Below, one piece after another: positions 10,232 to 20,358 of a DNA stretch of 25,650 nt. Made by a program: the position numbers and the translations under genes. The notes beneath the pieces were generated by a model, which worked only from the letters and a program-made list of their open reading frames with translations, was not told the origin of the DNA and did not search any database. The stretch is taken from assembly GCA_000969725.1 (NCBI GenBank), contig JXSR01S032768.1. One strand, 5' to 3'. The first letter of the stretch is position 1, and every line of letters starts with the position of its first letter. Origin of the DNA: Ophiothrix spiculata. Its lineage: Eukaryota > Echinodermata > Ophiuroidea > Amphilepidida > Ophiotrichidae.

Positions 10232-10442
10232 GTTCAACAGATTAAGAAACTCTCAAGTTCTTGGTAGGATTAATGATTTCTGAGTTACCGACCCTGGTAG
10301 CACATGTCAAGGCAGAAATCTTTTCTACTCAAATGCTCAAGTACTCATTGTAGTTTTTGCATAATTCTGCACCTGCAGAGCATAAGGTTATGAACAATTA
10401 TTTTAACAAAATGCTAAAATCTTAATTCAGAACAGAAACATA

Positions 10443-10717
10443 TTGGGGCTCTCCACAAGGACAAATGAATCTGTACTTCGCACATCTAGATGCATGTAGA
10501 TTAAACTGGATTTCAGCAAACGATCGCACATGCGTAACTGACTGCGTGTGTACATGCGCGTACTTGCGCTATTTCCATGCATACGCACACCCTAGTGTGT
10601 CAATTGCATGAAGTAAAGTCAGATTGACGCGCGACCGTGTCAACACCATCTGCACGCAAGAAATCTACATTCATCTAGATGCATCTACATTTGATGCTTC
10701 CGTGTGGAGAGCCCCAA
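10443..10717. mobile_element. MITE with TTGGGGCTCTCCACA termini, CpG-rich core
   Basis: The inverted ends TTGGGGCTCTCCACA (10443) and TGTGGAGAGCCCCAA (to 10717) extend with mismatches through ATCTAGATGCAT and TGTAGATT. TA flanks both sides, compatible with a TA duplication. The core contains many CG, ATGCGCG and GTGTGTACATGCGCG-like alternating steps. No ORF is present. Confidence 0.85.
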
Positions 10718-10942
10718 TATCACTCTTATGTGAGAAAAAGCAGTGTGGTACCTTGTGAAGCAATGGGCAAAGATACTTATATGTTGCTGTAAGAAACAAT
10801 TCAACCATTATTTTACCAAATGCATAATAAAATACATTTTTTAAAATTATGTATAAAATACCATCAATTCTGACCTAGTTCAATACATATGTATTAATTA
10901 AACATTTCTGAAAAGGACTTTACTAGGAATTTAAAATGATGA

Positions 10943-11422
10943 ATCAGACAGACCTTTTCAAAATCCATTCGGAAATCTTTGGAAAGTCGATCATGTGGCC
11001 GTTTTATCAACCAATCACATATGAGCTCATTAGCATGTACTTTTTTGAAAACAAATTCTCTCGCATTTGCAGTGCACTAAAAGTGAAAAATAATTATATT
11101 CAGACCTATACATGGTTAGAGGCACAAATTCTGAACAACTTTTGGCTGGGGCCACCATATGCCCACTGACAGAAAGAGCGAAATTTCCATTCGAAATCGT
11201 CTGATTAAGCTTACAATTACCAGTCAACTGGGAGCGCATCACACTAAAAGTGACTCGTTAGTGCTAACCCCAATTACAAGTTCGAATTCATAGGCAACCA
11301 GATAACGAGAACGCAAACTTTACATTCTGACTATTGTGTTGAAGAATCACTTTTTCTGTCGGCAATTGCCGGAAAGTGTAAAATCAGCTTCGGAAAGTTG
11401 TGTTTTGAAAAGGTCTATCTTA
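10943..11422. mobile_element. Inverted-repeat element with AGACCTTTTCAAAA termini
   Basis: CAGACAGACCTTTTCAAAA at the left is matched by TTTTGAAAAGGTCTATCTT at the right, with further weak matches (CGGAAA, GGAAAGT). The interior has a CCAAT-like CAACCAATCA and no convincing coding sequence. Open frames on both strands across 10936-11242 look fortuitous. Confidence 0.6.
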
Positions 11423-11437
11423 TTATCTCACATGGAG

Positions 11438-11657
11438 CTCTGCCCTACAAAGTAAAAAATGCAGTATGTACATTTATGTAGTAGAGCAGATACCCAATGT
11501 TTGCATGCAATTTCACAAAGGTTGTATGTACATATGTTTGATATAGTTGATACTGTCTTAAGCTATGCAAGAGCACAGGAGTTCTCCAAGGGAAAAGGAA
11601 GTAGCTGCCAATTGATCTGTAATGGACATACTGCATTTTTACTTTTTTTGGGCAGAG
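11438..11657. mobile_element. MITE with CTCTGCCC / AAAGTAAAAAATGCAGTATGT ends
   Basis: The left end, CTCTGCCCTACAAAGTAAAA followed by AATGCAGTATGT, is mirrored on the right by ACATACTGCATTTTTACTTT then GGGCAGAG. The TIR is about 32 bp and the element 220 bp. The frames open on both strands here arise from the element and are not genes. Confidence 0.85.
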
Positions 11658-11861
11658 TTGAGCTATTGTATCTCCTAATTTGCTAAACAAGCCTGATAGC
11701 TAGACCAATAGTGTATATCCTGACTTGATGTACAGACAATGCATGCACTTTATTTCATATGCAAACTGTGTTTGCATTTTCAACAACATCAATTACAACT
11801 TGCTACATGTGTTGATTTCCCCACAATATCCATTCTGAGGAGTTTCAAGGTGTTACAGGGC

Positions 11862-11899
11862 ACCTGTTAAATGAGACATGACCTGTTAAATGAGACATG
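11862..11899 (+). repeat. Perfect 19-bp tandem duplication
   Basis: ACCTGTTAAATGAGACATG occurs twice in direct succession with no mismatch. Confidence 0.95.
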
Positions 11900-12480
11900 A
11901 TCACTACTCTCTATGAGCAGCAATCACCATGGCGGTTATTTCTGTTTAATTCATATAGGGTATACTCTGTAAACCTTGAAGTATGCAACGAGCAGCCAAT
12001 TAACACACATAAACCAATATAACCATACAGGGAAGTGAATTAGTCCGTGTTTCTCAAATCATAACCAAGTACCAAACTTGCTGAATATTCAAATGAACTT
12101 ATGTCAATGTTTGTCCATGTGGTAGGAACAAAATTAACCCCAAATAACACAAAAATCATGAAAAATTCATGTAAAAAATATTAATACGCAGTGATTTGGT
12201 CTTAATCAATCCTAATCTATCATTATTAGTCTCTTACACAATACAAAAGCATCAGTTCACAATGTTGTAGAATACAAGGGATATGCTATGGATCTCGTAA
12301 CAGAATCGTGATTGTTTGTTGCATACTTCAAAGTTTATAGAGTATATTCATATTCAATGTGAGTACCAATTCCCCTTTAAAAATTCCTAGTGATTGACAT
12401 TATCAATTAAAACATTGCATTTCAATTCCTCAAGTAAAGTGAAATTCATACCCACAAACCTTGATTATAAGAAGAGCTTG
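11900..12480. other. No recognised feature
   Basis: This is AT-rich sequence without exon, TIR or RNA gene. A start-like ACCATGGCGG at about 11928 is followed by a stop after a few codons. Confidence 0.5.
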
Positions 12481-12673
12481 CAGGCCTTGTCTTTTGAAAT
12501 TTGCTGGTGAGTGACAAATAACTCTCCTCAAAACTTGTCAGCTGAGCTGTAGGTGATTAATTTTAATCACTTGTATTATTATTTTTACACCAAATGTAGG
12601 AGAGTGATAAAATGCTCTACCCAGTTTTTATGCAAGTGAAGGCGATCTCGCTCACCTCAAAAGACAAGACCTG
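12481..12673. mobile_element. Short MITE with CAGGCCTTGTCTTTTGA termini
   Basis: CAGGCCTTGTCTTTTGA at 12481 and TCAAAAGACAAGACCTG ending at 12673 form a 17-bp TIR with one mismatch. GTGAG and CTCAC continue the symmetry nearby. The centre has a GTGATTAATTTTAATCAC palindrome. CAGG-type ends resemble hAT, but no 8-bp duplication is clear. Confidence 0.75.
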
Positions 12674-12904
12674 AAGAAACAGTTATTTTCCATGCCCTGA
12701 TACAGGGATAAGCCAGATAATCATCACCAATACAAAAAATCAGTACTTTATTTAGACAATTATTTTGTCTAAATTGATATAATAATAACATAACTATTGT
12801 TAACGACATCTGTATATATAGAATCAAGATGAAATTAATAAAAAGAATGGACGGATATATTCTTATTTTCAACATTTTGTGTATTATATCTAAGGAAAAT
12901 TAAA

Positions 12905-13426
12905 TTAAAGGGACATTGGACAAGTTCAGCAGCATCCCAAAACTTTTCCCAAGTATTTGGAGATTTTTGCATCATTTGAAGTATTAGCAATGATAATGAC
13001 AACGTGCAAAGTTTCATTGTCAATTTCAAACCCTAGTATATCAAAATATTTAGATATTCTTTTATTTTTAATTATCCTTGTCGACAACGATAAATACTGC
13101 CCCCATAGTTGATTTTTTTTTAAATTGGCCTTTTCAGGAGATGCAATGCAAACTCAAAATTTCTTTTCATTCAGGCCTATCTGTAAGAGGAATGTTTTAC
13201 AAACAAATCTTTAACTCTTCCTTGATATATAGCATCAAAAGATATGTTTGAAGAATAGCCTCATACCCAAGATCAAAAAACAAAATAAAATTCAAATTTT
13301 TGACTTTTCTGAAGGTTTTTTTTTCAAAATTTTCCCAATATCTGGCAATTGACCGTCATTTTCTAACATATGAAGTGTAAATCATCCACAAATAAAATTT
13401 CGAAATTTTGTCCAATGCCCCTTTAA
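12905..13426. mobile_element. MITE with TTAAAGGG(A/G)CATTGGACAA termini
   Basis: TTAAAGGGACATTGGACAA at 12905 is matched by TTGTCCAATGCCCCTTTAA ending at 13426. If TTAA is the duplicated target, the TIR proper starts AGGG. TTAA targets are characteristic of piggyBac and Kolobok elements, so one of these origins is likely. The interior is AT-rich and noncoding. Confidence 0.8.
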
Positions 13427-13470
13427 GTACAACATTAAGTGCACATTCCATGAGTGCATCATCAATATCA

Positions 13471-13813
13471 GGCCTAAAAAAAAAAGTTGTTGACTTGCCC
13501 TTTGGGACCGACCCAAAATTTGCAAAATTTAAGGTCGCTTTTTTATTTATTTTTTTATTTTTTGTCTATCTCAATGGTGAATTTGGTGAAAATAGCATGA
13601 TATTTGGGTTAAGTTTACAACAATATTTACAAAATGTTTAATATTTGCATGAAAAAAACATTAATCTTCAATAAATAAAGCAAACAATATGAATATAGCT
13701 TATTTTAAACTGTTTTTCTTGGCCAATTTTTGAAAAAAAAAAAAAAAAAAAAAAATCCGACCGACCGACCATCATTTTCACTATTAAAGGGCAAGCCACC
13801 ATTTTTTTAGGCC
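13471..13813. mobile_element. MITE with GGCCTAAAAAAA termini and poly(A) core
   Basis: GGCCTAAAAAAAAAAGTTGT then TGACTTGCCCTTTG at the left pairs with AAAGGGCAAGCCACC then ATTTTTTTAGGCC at the right. TATCA flanks both ends (13466-13470 and 13814-13818), which may be a target duplication. The interior has a poly(A) run (about 13732-13755) and CCGACCGACCGACC. A 77-codon open frame at 13408-13641 crosses the left boundary and is not a gene. Confidence 0.8.
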
Positions 13814-13818
13814 TATCA

Positions 13819-14700
13819 CACATGCAGGGATATCATTCAGTAGAACACCCCTGGGGTAGTGAAGTTCTTAGCTGAACTTTGAGGTCCAATACCCACCTTG
13901 GATTCCAAGTCTGCTTTCTGTACCAATTTATCAAAACTCCTGAAGAAAATAAAAAGGGAGATACATATTTTAATTACTTGTTCTATCATCTTTTACACAG
14001 CACTGTCATTTGCAGGAGTGCCTACTTCATTATTCTATTTATAAAAAGGGCTAAAAATAGAACTTAACCTGGCCTGACCTAGACAGCTTAAAAACTCTCT
14101 CACCAACTGACTGCTAATTGGTCATCTTGTACAGCTTAAAATTCACTGTGACACAAGAAAACTGCTACTATTTATTAGGGGCGTAGAAGGGAAATAAAAG
14201 GGTTACGACCTGGCGGCCCAGTGGCAGTGCCAAGGAGGTAGGGGAGCATTTAGTCAAATATTTGTATTTCCAAATTCTCCCTACACACTTCAAGTTACTA
14301 ATGCAAACTCCACACCTAACATTCTAAAAAAATAATAACAGTTATTAATAATGATAAAAAAGTATTCTAAAAAATTGTCACAAATGCAACCATATGTGAT
14401 GATTCTCATTTCAATAGGCCTTAACTTGTATTTTCCATTTTGCATTTAAAAATGCACAATTTAGTTGCCAGAAAGTGACTATATGCACATCTCCATTTAT
14501 TCAGAAACTAGATCATTTTGTTCAACCCCCCATTTTGTTGTTATTGTTGTTGAAAAGTGGTGTGACCAAACCTTAATGCCCCACATGGTTCAAACACCCC
14601 AGCTATTCATGTTACAATAATTTAATCACCAATGTAACGCCACTAATTGATTGTGGAAGCCACAGACGTTTTGTGTCGCTGTCACACTGAGAATCATGTG
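13819..14700. other. No confident feature
   Basis: The stretch is AT-rich. A moderately GC-rich patch at about 14160-14260 (around GGCGGCCCAGTGGCAGTGCC) might be an old SINE, but I could not place A and B boxes. A (TTG)n-like stretch lies at about 14535-14552. Confidence 0.4.
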
Positions 14701-14702
14701 AG

Positions 14703-15382
14703 CTTCAATTAGCATAAACGGTTTTTGTACTCTAACTCTCAAACTAATTGCATAAACCTTATAAAAGTATACATATTTAGAAATGGATTTTACCCTGAAC
14801 ATATTGGTGATATTGGTTTTTGAACAAAAATGTCGATATTGGCAAATAATCCCAAAAACCATATTTCTTGCCCAAAACATTTCTGCAAAGCCTAACAAAA
14901 ATTTGCATTCGTCAAATTTTGAACTCTTTTGTTTTTTGGAATTTGGAACCAAATGTCTAGGAAGGGTTTTCTCAATTTTTTAATTTTTATCTTATTTTTT
15001 GAAAAATTGCCCAAAATAGGCCAACAATTTTCATTTTGGTGGCAGCGGTGGGATTTTTTACATTTTTTGACCTGTTTTTTGCATTTAATTAAAAACTGAG
15101 ATAAAAATCAAAATTGTCCGAAAACCCCTCCCAGACATTTGTTTCTAGATTCCAAAAAGCAAAAAAAGTTCAACATTTCACAAATGCAAATTTTAGTTAA
15201 GCTTTCCAGAAATTTTTGGGGCAAACAATATGATTTTTTGCAAAAATTGACATTTTTGGTCACAAACTGATATCATCATCATGTTCAGGGTAAAAATCCG
15301 CTTCTAAAAAAGTATACTTTTATATAATTTATGCAATTACTTTGAGAGTTACGGGTACAAAAACGGTTTATGCCATTTGAAG
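14703..15382. mobile_element. Large foldback element, 680-bp imperfect palindrome
   Basis: The left arm starts CTTCAATTAGCATAAACGGT and runs to about 14985. The right arm, from about 15090 to 15382, is its inverted copy. Matches include TTTTTGTAC, TAACTCTCAAA, AATTGCATAAA, ATAAAAGTATAC, TACCCTGAACAT and CAAATGTCTRGGARGGGTTTT. The loop is roughly 100 bp. Long frames on either strand here are by-products of the palindrome. Confidence 0.85.
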
Positions 15383-15575
15383 GTCTACCCAGCCTTTAAT
15401 TCAGTTGGAAAATGTACGAGGTGAATATTATGAATGATATCTGGCACTATAACATCTGAAAACATTTTATAGGATATGTTTTATATGGATAGATTGTGAA
15501 AGATTCCCAACCAAACCATAACCAAACTTTTCTTTCAGCATTGTACAATGAAAGCATTTTTAGGACACTAGTGTT

Positions 15576-15843
15576 GGGGAGTGGTTTAGTGTAGCGGTAT
15601 TCCCCTCGCTTTGCACCAATGAGGTCCCGGGTTAGAGTCCCGCACCCGGCGTTTATGTGCATTTGGTTTTCAGTCCATGCTTGCGTCCGCAGGTTTTTAT
15701 CCGGGTCCTCCGGTTTTCCTCCTGCACTAAAACTGAATATTAAAGAAAGATCTAGGACCCCGATGGAAATAAGCTTCATTAGAGGCTTTCTTGGGTTATC
15801 CTTGGCTATCAGCCTAAAGAATTCTTTATCTTTCTTTCTTTCT
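15576..15843 (+). mobile_element. tRNA-derived SINE with (CTTT)n tail
   Basis: The A-box region is GTGGTTTAGTGTAGCGGTA and the B-box-like region is GGGTTAGAGTCC (15629-15640). The body has TTTTCAGTCCATGC, CCGCAGGTTTTTATCCGGGT and CTCCGGTTTTCCTCCTGC. It matches the minus-strand copy at 24740-25014 throughout and ends in TCTTTCTTTCTTTC. The resemblance to SINE bodies with a CTCCGGTTTTCCTCC block in many animals is from memory. Confidence 0.85.
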
Positions 15844-15944
15844 TATTGTTATATTACAATGCAGGGTTCTTCCTTTTGTCTTTATTTACATGACAAGTGT
15901 AGTGTGTAAAGATAAAGTCAAGGCTGTACAGAAAAGCCAGCTTA

Positions 15945-16460
15945 CAATCCCGGTCAAAAGTGTTTGCGCACGCTTAAATACGGGCAAAAAAGGAATTATT
16001 ATATCAAATGACCAAGACTCTGAAACAATTCATGTATTTTATAGGTGCCTAATGTATCCAATATAAATAATCTATGTTTCCTCTGATATTCGATCTTCCA
16101 TAACCATAAAAATGGCCGATTTCCTGAACTATATACAAATACACGACACACACTTTTTGATATGTACTTATGTAGTTTATTATTCAACGCTCATTATGTA
16201 GCTGTAAAGAACATTTTCAGGTTATAAGTTTTCTAACAAATGTGCAGTTATGTATTCAAACTCAGTTTTTTATGTGCAGAAGAAAGTATACAATATGTTT
16301 AGTATGCCATTTTCAAATGTTGTAAATGCAATTCTTGTTGAGTTTTTTTAGATCTATGTATGTAAAATATAAATCCGAAAAAATATGGTGCAAATGATGA
16401 ACAGTTCTTGAGATATGGCTGGTTAAAGGTTTTGTGCGCAAACACTTTTGACTGGGAGTA
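15945..16460. mobile_element. Tc1/mariner-type MITE
   Basis: CCCGGTCAAAAGTGTTTGCG then CAC at the left and GTGCGCAAACACTTTTGACT then GGG at the right form a TIR of about 25 bp. TA dinucleotides (15943-15944 and 16461-16462) flank it. The TA target and GTCAAAAGTKTTTGCRCA-like ends are typical of Tc1/mariner elements. I see no transposase. The internal minus frame 16187-15999 has no recognised domain. Confidence 0.8.
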
Positions 16461-16462
16461 TA

Positions 16463-17417
16463 TGTATGTATGTTTTTATTTAACAAAAACTGCAAAACCA
16501 GATTTGGGGGGTCAATCTCTTGTATTGTTCACAAGAGATGAAGATTGTTTGAATAAAGGATTGAGATGTGTTCGATTAGAGGACTTTTCAAACAGTTAAC
16601 ACACAAAATACATGTGTCTGTGTGATTTTTAAACAATTCGTGACAAGATGGCAGTGCTTAGCTCATGCAATTCCTGAACTGGTATTTAAATGTACAGATT
16701 ACATTGCTAATTTAAATCAAAGGTTTAAGTGGCACCAAAACAACTATGTAAAATCTTGAGGACAACATAACTAAGAGTGAAATTTAATTTTCAGTGGTTT
16801 GAAATATTCGAGTTATTTTGGAAAATTACTAGAGTTGTAGGATCTAAATGAAAGATGACATGCTGTGGTCATAAATAAATTGCAATAGTTATTAAATAAT
16901 TCGGTATACTTTTAATCATAAATTAAAGGGTGGGATACAACAAATTTGAAAATAAAGAGTGTTTTTATAAAAAGGAAAATCATAATAAAGAGTGGCACAG
17001 ACATCACTGTGCATACATTATGATTGATCAAGAGACACAGACTGACTTGCAAGATGACTTGGGGATTGAGAAATTATGAGCTTAAGCTAAAAGTCAAGGA
17101 TGTTCCAAAAATCTCAGTTCATGGGTACTCAGAAGTACCAAACCAAAATTATATCATTTGAATACAAAATACAACAATATCGGTGATGAAGTCCACTTGT
17201 TCCGTTTTTGAGAAAATCTTGAAAAATTCCATACTCTCCCCCATGTTTAACAACTTAATGTCGCATTGGTACAATGCATGTCTATTTGGCTGACTGAGTA
17301 AGCTTAAGCACATATGCATGTATAAAATGTTGTACAAATAACAGACGTGCTTGCAATTTTTCGCAGGGGGTCAATTTAAATACTGGATCTAAGGTAATTG
17401 TTGCATACTTATGCGCT
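16463..17417. other. No confident feature
   Basis: AT-rich DNA. A small hairpin, CAATCTCTTGT with ACAAGAGATGAAGATTG, lies at about 16514-16548 inside a short plus-strand frame with no recognised domain. No splice-supported exon is present. Confidence 0.45.
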
Positions 17418-17425
17418 TTATTTAT

Positions 17426-17822
17426 TAGTGCTGTTATCGATTGTCGGAAGTATTGATTATCGATTGACATGTCGATACACAAAATGGTAGTATCGATACT
17501 AAACGACATCCGACGTGTAGTGCACTTTTAATGCATGCAAAGCTTTCTTGCGATGATTGAGACACATTTTCAAAGCTCGATTCATGGCTTTCACCACGTT
17601 TTTTCTGTCGATCTTACTCTCTCCATATTTCAATGCAACAAAAACAGACACACTCAGGAATTTTTTGACAGTGTTTTGTAGTGCTTACATTTGTTACCGC
17701 AGTAGTTACTGGTATCTCAAGCCCGTATAGCAAAGTGTGTGATTATCGATAATGTTGTTGACATGTCGGATGTTTGTCTCTCAACATATCAATACTCAAA
17801 AAGCCTATCGATAACAGCACTA
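17426..17822. mobile_element. hAT-like MITE with TATCGAT subterminal repeats
   Basis: The ends TAGTGCTGTTATCGAT and ATCGATAACAGCACTA are inverted. The flanks TTATTTAT (17418-17425) and GTATTTAT (17823-17830) match at 7 of 8 positions, the length of a hAT target duplication. TATCGAT or TGTCGAT words occur repeatedly near both ends, and CGGAAGTATTGAT and ATCAATACT also pair. Confidence 0.8.
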
Positions 17823-17945
17823 GTATTTATTGCCCCAATTTTAGCAGTTAAAAATCAATAAAATAGCATATGTAAATTTTAAGCTTAAAGGATTTTGTGG
17901 GCTGTTGTAGAGTAGACTTTGGTAAGTCTTTTAAACACAAGGACT

Positions 17946-18108
17946 CGTATTCCAGAAAGGGGTTTAGCTAAACCACGGTTTAACTGAACATCAACTGTCC
18001 AGGAATGATACACACCGTTGCAGCTTTCAAGTAGAACAGTTAATGAGCCATGCTGTGAAGCTAATTAAAACTGTGGTTTAGTTAAACACCTTTAATTTCT
18101 GGAATACG
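17946..18108. mobile_element. Short MITE with CGTATTCCAGAAA termini
   Basis: CGTATTCCAGAAAGGGGTTT then AGCTAAACCACGGTTTAA pairs with TTAAAACTGTGGTTTAGTTA and TTTCTGGAATACG on the right. The element is 163 bp with no coding sequence. The GTATTC ends recall the element starting at 23980. Confidence 0.8.
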
Positions 18109-18267
18109 GGCCAAGGTGTCCTTGTCTATGAGCAGGCCTTTCCTGGGTGCAACTCATTTTGAAAAAAGTGGAATTGGGTTGTTCTTGCACTCTGGTATTC
18201 ATTTACTAATAGGGATCTGAAGTTGGTGACAAAAAATGTTTGACTTAATTTAGGCTGAAATATATTA

Positions 18268-18829
18268 GGCCAAAAAAAAAAAGTTTGTTTCTGGTAACAT
18301 GCTTGAAAAGTAATATACGGTACGCGCTTTTTTACTTTTTATTTTTTACTTTTCAAAAATGCAATGCGATATGCGCTTTTTCTTTTTTTCTTTTTTTTAA
18401 TACAAAAAATGCTAACTTGATCAGCTGATATTCAGACTATAAAGACACGAACAACAACACGCATCTATTCATATTGATTTGACCCAAATTTTATCTCGAG
18501 AGCATAGCCTATTCGAACTTGTTCGACCGTTGTACGGTATGACTGTAAATTCTGCATCGGTTAATATGGTTGTGGTCCATAGTTTCGAGTCAGTATCTTA
18601 TATAGAAGCGCTAAATATTTCGCTGGCTCTCACAAAAGAATGATTAATTATAATTAAGTTTTTTACGCAAGTCTCCAGTAAGCTTTTTTACAGAATTGTT
18701 TTATTTATCAAAATTTAAAAATTATTTTTTGATACGAAATATGAAAAAAAAAAATTAATGCGGGAAATATGTAACTTAACAGAAACACGCGCTGGTTACC
18801 AGAAACAAACTTGTTTCTTTTTTTTGGCC
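18268..18829. mobile_element. MITE with GGCCAAAAAAAA / GTTTGTTTCTGGTAAC termini
   Basis: GGCCAAAAAAAAAAAGTTTG then TTTCTGGTAACA at the left is mirrored by GGTTACCAGAAACAAACTTG then TTTTTTTTGGCC at the right. TTA on both sides (18265-18267 and 18830-18832) fits a TWA-type 3-bp duplication as used by PIF/Harbinger, which is an inference. The element lies in the intron just below exon B, and its end is 18 bp from the splice donor. Confidence 0.8.
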
Positions 18830-18848
18830 TTATCCCTTTTTTTCTTAC

Positions 18849-19019
18849 CTTGAATATTGTGCTCTGATATTGTCCCTGAATTGTGCCGACACCCGTGCTA
18901 TCTCTCTAGATCTCTGGATGGCTTGGCTCTTTTCATGTTCATGGATATTTGTCTTGTAAGTTTTATACGCAATCTTTTCCTTGATAAATTCTTTCTCTGC
19001 CTTCTCATCTTCTTTCACC
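18849..19019 (-). CDS. Internal coding exon B of the same coiled-coil-like gene
   Basis: This is a 171-bp minus-strand exon. The acceptor is CCAAACAG (AG at 19021-19020) and the donor is CAAG followed by GTAAGA, intron from 18848. It is phase 2-2 like exon A and encodes 56 whole codons: VKEDEKAEKEFIKEKIAYKT, then a basic/acidic stretch ending SAQFRDNIRAQYS. The EKEFIK motif that opens exon A recurs here seven residues in. Both exons end in R-rich helical sequence and split an Arg codon (AG plus the next base). This suggests repeated helical modules encoded by exchangeable exons. The reading frame continues upstream of the acceptor as an open but non-coding-looking stretch, so the splice site was chosen by phase match to exon A. 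An inverted-repeat element ends only 18 bp from its donor. The function is unknown, and the gene continues downstream outside what I can identify. Confidence 0.75.
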
Positions 19020-19102
19020 CTGTTTGGCATAGACACATGAAATTTATAAATCATACAGATACAGATGGCTCTTCTATAGAAATTAGATGGTATAAATCAT
19101 AT

Positions 19103-19465
19103 TAAAAAAAAAATAAATAAATACTGGGGATTTATAGTGCGCTATGCCTCCCAGATTTGTAATTCTACTCGGCCTCTTGCTCACTTTACAGGTCTTCGCT
19201 GACCACTGTGGTCAAAATAAGCTCCATTCCACACCAAGCATCATTTCAGGTTCTGTGGCAACCTCTAGGGGCGCTGAACCTTGATCAGCCCACATACGCA
19301 CCATCGCTGCCCGTATCAGCTCCCCGAGTTTTGTACGGGTTTCCACGAGACAATTAGCAGTTACTTCCTTGTCTAAGTGAATTTCAAGCACATTCAACTT
19401 TTGGCACCAGCGGGGTTTGAACTGGGGACCTTCTGCACCGCAAACGAGCGCCTTACCAATATTGT
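19103..19465 (-). mobile_element. tRNA-derived SINE, minus strand, with ATTT-rich tail
   Basis: On the minus strand the A box is TGGTAAGGCGCTCG (19458-19445) and the B box is AGTTCAAACCCC (19423-19412). A long body follows, ending GCACTATAAATCCCCAGTAT and then TTTATTTATTTTTTTT. It accounts for the 120-codon minus-strand frame at 19574-19212, which is not a gene. Confidence 0.8.
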
Positions 19466-20076
19466 AGATATAACTTTTGATGCCAACCAAACACAAGGAA
19501 ATAATTACCTCGTAATTTTCAGATGAAACTCCATCCTTCATCAGAGGATGATTTAAGCCCTTCCCACAATACACGGTAACAGCTCAATGAGTATGAATGA
19601 ACTATTGGAATGTTTGGCGAGGTCAAATTACTATATACTGCTTTGCATCTGTATGGGAAAGATATTGAATTTAATGCTAAATCAACTGTATTATGGATGT
19701 GAAAGCATGAAGCTCTCACAAATGTGTTTACATATCCATTGAGCTAGAAGTGTGACTTTAGGTATTTTTAATTTTCTGGTCGCTTTCACTAATAAATGTA
19801 CTGTGCCAGATTTAAAACATGCATTTTACTCAACAAAGTAAACAAGAACTTTACTTGTTTTGAGCTATTGATTTCAAATTTTGAATGGAATTATGAGAAG
19901 TACTTAAAACACCATTTGATCCTTCATCAAGGAGTGGTGGTGACGGACTGTATTAGGAATCACTTTTCTGGATTTTAATAATAATAGTTAAAGAATAAAA
20001 AGTTTGTGTCGGCCCCCATCTTTACTGAATGATGGCTGATTATCTTTTATATAACAGCTAAATAAATCTGTGTCAC

Positions 20077-20290
20077 TTGATTGGAGCATCTTGGGTCACG
20101 TGCCATTGGTCATTTGGTCCATTTGATAGTAATCGTCACCAACTGTGCAATAGTGCCATGCAAAAACTTCGATACATTGCACGGTTACCATTTTTGGTAA
20201 GACGCAACATCAGTCGCGGGTGTAATTTTAAATATACGCTTGCGCAGTCCGCGGGCTCAGCAAAAGACGCGTTGTTGCATTAAAGCCGGC
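20077..20290. promoter_or_regulatory. CpG-rich patch with E-box and GCGCA motifs
   Basis: TCACGTG (about 20096) is an E-box, and GCTTGCGCAG and TCCGCGGG lie near 20237. The CpG density is clearly above the surrounding AT-rich intron. It could be an internal promoter, an enhancer or a piece of a transposon. No initiator or TATA signal decides between these. Confidence 0.2.
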
Positions 20291-20358
20291 ATGTACAGTA
20301 CCAAAGATGTTTTCTCGGTTTGCTTTGTTTACAAAGATTTATTTAGCTGTCATATATA

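Noticed and set aside
14626..14983. Overlapping plus and minus frames as genes
   Set aside because: They sit in one arm of a large palindrome.
15447..15779. 110-codon minus-strand frame as a gene
   Set aside because: It covers the antisense strand of a SINE that recurs at 24740-25014.
17366..17392. 27-bp plus-strand microexon between CGCAG and GTAATT
   Set aside because: No neighbouring exon or reading frame supports it.
19212..19574. 120-codon minus-strand frame as a gene
   Set aside because: It lies over a tRNA-derived SINE with A and B boxes and a tail. The openness comes from the SINE body.
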